Shown here: positions 40,173 to 43,823 of the stretch, in pieces
Numbering within the stretch: the stretch's first letter is position 1
Layout of the letters: each line of letters opens with the position of its first letter
Translations under genes and position numbers: made by a program
NCBI GenBank assembly: GCA_018673475.1
Contig: JABHCN010000015.1
Location: 1-43,823 of the forward strand
Direction: 5' to 3'
Length of the DNA stretch: 43,823 bases
DNA from: Actinomycetota bacterium
GTDB taxonomy: Bacteria > Actinomycetota > Acidimicrobiia > Acidimicrobiales > MedAcidi-G1
The notes under the pieces: generated by a model
What the model was told of the DNA's origin: nothing
The model's database searches: none
The model's input: the letters and a program-made list of their open reading frames with translations, nothing else

Positions 40173-41750
40173 ATGGAGATTCCGCTCACAGTCGCCGATC
40201 ACCTGCGGCGTGCCGAGCTCGTCTACGGCGACCGCGTCGCAATCATCGACGAACCGGAACAACCCGCATCGCCGCTGACCAACCTCACGTACCGACGCAC
40301 CGCCGACCTGGCGCGTTCGATGGCCGTCGGGCTCGATGACCTGGGCCTGGAACTGGGCGCCCGGGTAGCGATGGTCTCTCACAACACGGCCCGCCTGCTC
40401 GTGTTCCTCTTCGGAACGAGTGCCTTCGGACGGGTTGGAGTTCCGATCAACTTCAGGCTTAACCGCGAAGAGGTGCAGTTCATAGTCGACCACTCCGGCG
40501 CCGAGGTCCTGATCATGGACCCGGAACTCGAGGAGGATCTGGGCGATATAAAGGTGAAGCACCGGCTAATGGCCGGCGAGGAGTCCGACGCCCTCTTCAA
40601 CCGGGGCATGAACGAAGGTGCCGAGCCCCGTCCATGGACACCCGACGAGGGGGCAACGGCAACCATCAACTACACCAGCGGCACGACAGCCCGCCCCAAG
40701 GGCGTGGAGATGACCCACCGGAACCTCTGGCTGAACGCAGCCGTGTTCGGCTGGCACACCGGGGTCAACGACCGGGACGTCTACCTCCACACGCTGCCGA
40801 TGTTCCACTGCAACGGCTGGGGGATGCCGTATGCGGTGACGGCAATGGGTGGCCAGCACATTGTCCTGCGCAAGGTGGACGGGCCCGAGATACTGCGCCG
40901 CATCGAACACCACGGTGTGACGCTGCTGTGTGGGGCTCCGGCCGTGATCTCTGCCGTCCTGGATGCGGCAGCTGACTGGGACGGTCCGATTCCAGGCTCA
41001 GGCACCATGCGGATAGTCGTCGCAGGCGCACCACCACCCACGAGGACCATAGAGAGGGTTGAGACCGAACTGGGCTGGGAGTTCATCCAGATCTACGGCC
41101 TCACCGAAACCGCTCCCCTGGTCACCATGAACAGGAACCGTTCAGAGTGGGACCACCTGGATGCCGGCGAGCGGGCTTCAATGCTGTCGCGCGCCGGAGC
41201 CCCGGCGCTCGGCGTGAGCATCGACACGGCACCCGATGGTGAGCTCCTCACCTGTACGAACCACGTGCTCAAGAGCTACTGGGACCAACCCGAGGAGACC
41301 GCAGCAGCCCTGGCAGATGGCTGGTTCCACACCGGAGACGGAGCGGTGATCGGCGACGACAACTACGTCACCATCACCGACCGCAAAAAGGATGTGATCA
41401 TCTCGGGCGGTGAGAACGTGTCGTCCATCGAGGTCGAGGACTGCCTCTTCTCACATCCAGCTGTCGCCGAGGTGGCCGTCATCGGGGTTCCTGACGAGAA
41501 GTGGGGCGAGACCATCAAGGCCCTGGTCGTCCTGGCCGATGTCGGAGATTCGGACGATCCAGGGAATCAAGGTGCGGACCTTCCCGGCGAGCAGGACCTG
41601 ATCGACCACTGTCGTGACAGTTTGGCGCACTTCAAGTGCCCGACATCAGTCGAGTTCCGCGACGAGCTGGCGCGCACCGCCACAGGCAAGCTCCAGAAGT
41701 TCAAGCTCCGGGCCCCCTACTGGGAGGGAATGGCGAAGCAGGTCAACTAG
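40173..41750 (+). CDS. Acyl-CoA synthetase (AMP-binding, FadD-like)
   Basis: A 525-residue ANL ligase. The P-loop TINYTSGTTARPKGVEMTH (near 163-181), FIQIYGLTETAPLVTMNR, WFHTGDGAVIGDDNYVTITDRKKDVIISGGENVSS and the catalytic lysine in ATGKLQKFKL are all present. It is a fatty or aryl acid CoA ligase; the chain length is not predictable. AGAAGGG sits 6 bases before ATG 40173. An acidic insertion (DVGDSDDPGNQGADLPGEQ, about 450-468) is unusual. A distinct ligase lies at 29895, sharing the family but not close in sequence. Confidence 0.92.
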   Translation: MEIPLTVADHLRRAELVYGDRVAIIDEPEQPASPLTNLTYRRTADLARSMAVGLDDLGLELGARVAMVSHNTARLLVFLFGTSAFGRVGVPINFRLNREEVQFIVDHSGAEVLIMDPELEEDLGDIKVKHRLMAGEESDALFNRGMNEGAEPRPWTPDEGATATINYTSGTTARPKGVEMTHRNLWLNAAVFGWHTGVNDRDVYLHTLPMFHCNGWGMPYAVTAMGGQHIVLRKVDGPEILRRIEHHGVTLLCGAPAVISAVLDAAADWDGPIPGSGTMRIVVAGAPPPTRTIERVETELGWEFIQIYGLTETAPLVTMNRNRSEWDHLDAGERASMLSRAGAPALGVSIDTAPDGELLTCTNHVLKSYWDQPEETAAALADGWFHTGDGAVIGDDNYVTITDRKKDVIISGGENVSSIEVEDCLFSHPAVAEVAVIGVPDEKWGETIKALVVLADVGDSDDPGNQGADLPGEQDLIDHCRDSLAHFKCPTSVEFRDELARTATGKLQKFKLRAPYWEGMAKQVN

Positions 41751-41787
41751 GAATGCCCGATCGGGCAGATGGAGGGACCGAGAACGC

Positions 41788-42438
41788 GTGACACAGAGAG
41801 AACCGGAGCCGGCAGCGTCAACAGGTCGTGAACGGCTGGCCATGTGGGCCGTAAAGGCTGCACTCGCAGCATGTCTCGTTGCAGGCCTCCTGTTTCCCGA
41901 GATACCGGGGGTTGCGGGTAAGGGATGGCCTGAGCGGGCCGTTGGCTATCCGCTGTCGGCGCTCATCGTTCCCATTGTCTGGTGGATGACGCGTGGACGC
42001 CAGGTTCCTGACACCACACCACGCTCCACCTACCCCTACCTGGCCGATGCCCTGCTCGTGATCCCGTTCGTTTTGGACCTGGCCGGCAACCTCGTGAACC
42101 TCTACGACACCTTCGAGCAGTTCGACGACATCCTCCACTTCGTGAACTGGACGTTCCTGGTGGCAGCGATGGTCCTGTTCCTGCGGCCGGCCAGACTCGC
42201 CCGCTGGAACCTCGTGCTCCTCGGCTCCGGATTCGGGGCACTTGCAATCATTGCGTGGGAGGGGGTCGAGTGGATCATCCAGGAGATGGGCACCACCGGC
42301 CTGCAGCTCACCTACGACGACACCGTCGGCGACCTGGTGCTCTCCTCCTCAGGTGGGGTTGTCGGAGCAGCCCTGGCTGCGGCGGCCCTGACCCGCCGTG
42401 GATCTCACGAGCAACTCTCAGACCGACCTTCCAACTAG
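41788..42438 (+). CDS. Multipass membrane protein, DUF2238-like
   Basis: The 216-residue membrane protein has about five hydrophobic segments (near 22-38, 55-68, 90-105, 125-142 and 148-165). Between them the motif LYDTFEQFDDILHFVNW has the Asp-Asp-x-x-His pattern seen in YjdF/DUF2238 proteins. The function is unknown. GTG 41788 has GGAGGG about 11 bases upstream. It follows the acyl-CoA ligase by 37 bases and may be co-transcribed. The end overlaps the convergent phosphotriesterase gene by 4 bases. Confidence 0.75.
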   Translation: MTQREPEPAASTGRERLAMWAVKAALAACLVAGLLFPEIPGVAGKGWPERAVGYPLSALIVPIVWWMTRGRQVPDTTPRSTYPYLADALLVIPFVLDLAGNLVNLYDTFEQFDDILHFVNWTFLVAAMVLFLRPARLARWNLVLLGSGFGALAIIAWEGVEWIIQEMGTTGLQLTYDDTVGDLVLSSSGGVVGAALAAAALTRRGSHEQLSDRPSN

Positions 42439-43484
42439 GTCCCCAGTTCCGCTAGCGGCACGCCCTCGAAGAACCTCCGGGGGTTGTCGACCACGAGCAT
42501 CTCGATCTGCTCATCGGTCACACCGCTGTCGTGCAGCATCGGCACGATTTCGCGGTCGAAGCGGGTTGGGTCGAACAGGTCGCTGACACGTCCGGCCAGC
42601 GCTGGTGGAAAGGGCTCACCCCTCCAGCACCAGACGGAGTCGTGGCTGACGACCACCCTGTCGCCGGCTCCCTGCTCGAACAGGCGTACCAGCGAGGCCA
42701 CCCTGTCGACATCGGGCATGAGCGTGCCGATGCCGAACCTGTCAAAGCCCAGGTAGCTGCCCCCTGCCGCAATCCCCATGTGGTAGCCGGTATCTGTGCT
42801 GCCACATGAGTGCCCAATGATCACCCGGTTCGCCGGCACCCCTGCGGCCGTGAGCACATCCTGTTGCAGGCCCCCCATCGTTCCCCTGTCGGTGTGTGTG
42901 GTCACCGGTGCACCAGTCGCAACCGACGCTGCCGCAGCCGCATCAAACACCGTCCGCTCGTAGTCGGTCATTGCCCCCGGACCGGTCGCACACTTGATGA
43001 TCCCCGGCCTCACACCGGTGCTGCCGACACCGTCTGTCAACTCCGAGATGAACTGGTCGGCCATGACGGCACCGACGTCATCGAACTGGGCCCTGAAGTG
43101 CCAGTAGGCCGTGCCACCCTCCTCCTCCTTGTAGAGGCCGGTCGCGCAGACGATGTTGAAACCGGTCGCCTCGGCAACCTCGACCATCAGGTCCACATCG
43201 CGCCCCAGGTCAGACGGGCAGGGGTCGAGCATCGAGGAGTAGCCCAGGTCCTGTAGTTGCCTGATCCTCTCCGTGCACACAGCAACCATTTCGGCCCTAC
43301 CGGGACCCGGACGGCTGGAATGGGCCTCGAAACCCGCATAGCCGATACTGAGGTGCTCATGCATGAGCGTCCGCCCCAGATCGGCGGTCGGAATCGGACC
43401 CGTAACGGTCTGAACGGTGTTGGCACCGGTAGCACCCAGCGTGTCCCCGGATACATCCATTGACTCCGCTGGATCAACCGGCAT
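42435..43484 (-). CDS. Phosphotriesterase-family metal hydrolase
   Basis: An amidohydrolase-superfamily protein of about 349 residues. Metal site: HxH in LGRTLMHEHLSIG, the bridging lysine in IIKCATG, His in GAPVTTHTDRGT and IIGHSCGSTD, and Asp in VVVSHDSVWCW, which complete the binuclear metal set of phosphotriesterase and PLL lactonases. The substrate could be a lactone or ester; phosphotriesters are unlikely as the natural one. ATG 43484 is preferred; GTG 43511 and ATG 43460 are in-frame alternatives. The 3' end overlaps the convergent membrane-protein gene. Confidence 0.9.
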   Translation of the reverse strand: MPVDPAESMDVSGDTLGATGANTVQTVTGPIPTADLGRTLMHEHLSIGYAGFEAHSSRPGPGRAEMVAVCTERIRQLQDLGYSSMLDPCPSDLGRDVDLMVEVAEATGFNIVCATGLYKEEEGGTAYWHFRAQFDDVGAVMADQFISELTDGVGSTGVRPGIIKCATGPGAMTDYERTVFDAAAAASVATGAPVTTHTDRGTMGGLQQDVLTAAGVPANRVIIGHSCGSTDTGYHMGIAAGGSYLGFDRFGIGTLMPDVDRVASLVRLFEQGAGDRVVVSHDSVWCWRGEPFPPALAGRVSDLFDPTRFDREIVPMLHDSGVTDEQIEMLVVDNPRRFFEGVPLAELGT

Positions 43485-43580
43485 GGCTCCATGCTCCCAC
43501 AACGCCTTCACCTACCCACTCCCAGGAGTAGAGGCACCGCCAGACGGCGCTGAATGCACGCGTACCCCCCCCCTGTCGGG

Positions 43581-43609
43581 TTGCCAGTGTGATCACGGGC
43601 ACCTAGCGT
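43581..43609 (+). promoter_or_regulatory. Promoter of the lipoprotein gene
   Basis: TTGCCA (43581-43586), a 17-base spacer and TAGCGT (43604-43609) predict a start near 43616 and a leader of about 104 bases. The inverted repeat TACCCA-ACGA-TGGGTA (43620-43635) lies just downstream, as an operator or a hairpin. Confidence 0.55.
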
Positions 43610-43719
43610 GAATGTCTGTTACCCAACGATGGGTAGCCATCCGCGCACCTCGTCCTAATCGGACTGCCTGCACGGATGATCAATCAGATTGAGTCGAAAG
43701 ACGAATCGGAGGGGTTCAT

Positions 43720-43823
43720 ATGCAGAAGAGCAAGCTTGTAAGGCTGCTTGCACTGTTCCTGTCGATTGGTGTCATTGCCGCCGCATGCGGCAGCGATGAC
43801 AGCGACGACACACCGGCAGCACC
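43720..43823 (+). CDS. Lipoprotein, N-terminus only (window edge)
   Basis: The first 34 codons of an exported lipoprotein. MQKSKLVRLLALFLSIG is a signal sequence followed by the lipobox IAAAC and an Asp/Ser-rich linker (GSDDSDDTPAA). Such starts are typical of ABC transporter substrate-binding proteins in actinobacteria, but the body of the gene is missing, so the function is open. GGAGGGG lies 5 bases upstream of ATG 43720. Confidence 0.8.
   Translation, partial: MQKSKLVRLLALFLSIGVIAAACGSDDSDDTPAA

Noticed and set aside
43565-43573. Run of nine C bases as a phase-variation tract
   Set aside because: It lies upstream of the lipoprotein promoter and outside any coding frame, so slippage would not switch a gene.

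Overview
The window reads as chromosomal DNA of a high-GC Gram-positive (actinobacterial) organism. GTG starts are frequent and GC-rich codons dominate. Gene families typical of actinobacteria are present: F420-type LLM oxidoreductase, RDD protein, SCO6745-like protein, DUF3501, and a phoH-ybeY-corC-era block. An uncultured, probably aquatic Acidimicrobiia-like lineage is my inference; there is no rRNA here to confirm it. I see no CRISPR array, phage, transposase or plasmid gene.

Layout. (1) 1-3.1 kb: tRNA-Val(CAC), a small zinc-ribbon protein, and divergent murF and ddl for peptidoglycan D-Ala-D-Ala; ddl is preceded by a 9-codon mini-ORF. (2) 3.1-10.05 kb: a TetR regulator divergent from a four-gene lipid-type operon (fatty acyl reductase/HAD fusion, zinc alcohol dehydrogenase, LarA-like protein, PlsC-like acyltransferase), with three phased operator copies between them. 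(3) 10.1-21.9 kb: housekeeping genes: glyS, RDD protein, recO-uppS, dinG, the era-corC-ybeY-phoH operon (minus strand), two uncharacterised proteins and sufB. (4) 21.9-24.85 kb: a hydrolase-like protein lacking its nucleophile, gamma-carbonic anhydrase, flavin reductase and an MBL hydrolase. (5) 24.9-29.8 kb: a redox locus with two overlapping genes that each carry an in-frame UGA, then a cysteine-free thioredoxin-fold protein, a D-2-hydroxyacid dehydrogenase, a MauE-like protein and an SCO6745-like protein. (6) 29.8-34.2 kb: acyl-CoA ligase, urate-hydroxylase-like membrane protein, cupredoxin lipoprotein, diacylglycerol-kinase-like protein and a SelW-like gene with an in-frame UGA. (7) 34.3-36.8 kb: rubrerythrin, Fe-S CCG-domain oxidoreductase and DUF3501. 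(8) 36.8-43.8 kb: LLM oxidoreductase, an autoregulated TetR plus diiron protein, chorismate mutase, a second acyl-CoA ligase, a membrane protein, a phosphotriesterase-like hydrolase and the start of a lipoprotein gene cut by the window edge.

The main result is a set of three probable selenoproteins within about 9.2 kb. These are a thioredoxin-domain protein with a Sec-Gly-Ser site (UGA at 25326), the overlapping UGSC-family protein (UGA at 26741) and a SelW/Rdx protein with CxxU (UGA at 33969). In each case the frame stays open and protein-like after the UGA. In each case a hairpin with a five-base apical loop, G at loop position 2, lies 17-20 bases after the UGA, as expected for a bacterial SECIS. 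Conventional gene calling would split or truncate all three. A second general feature is leaderless transcription: about 16 genes have a TAnnnT-like box 6-8 bases before the start codon, which I used to choose several starts.
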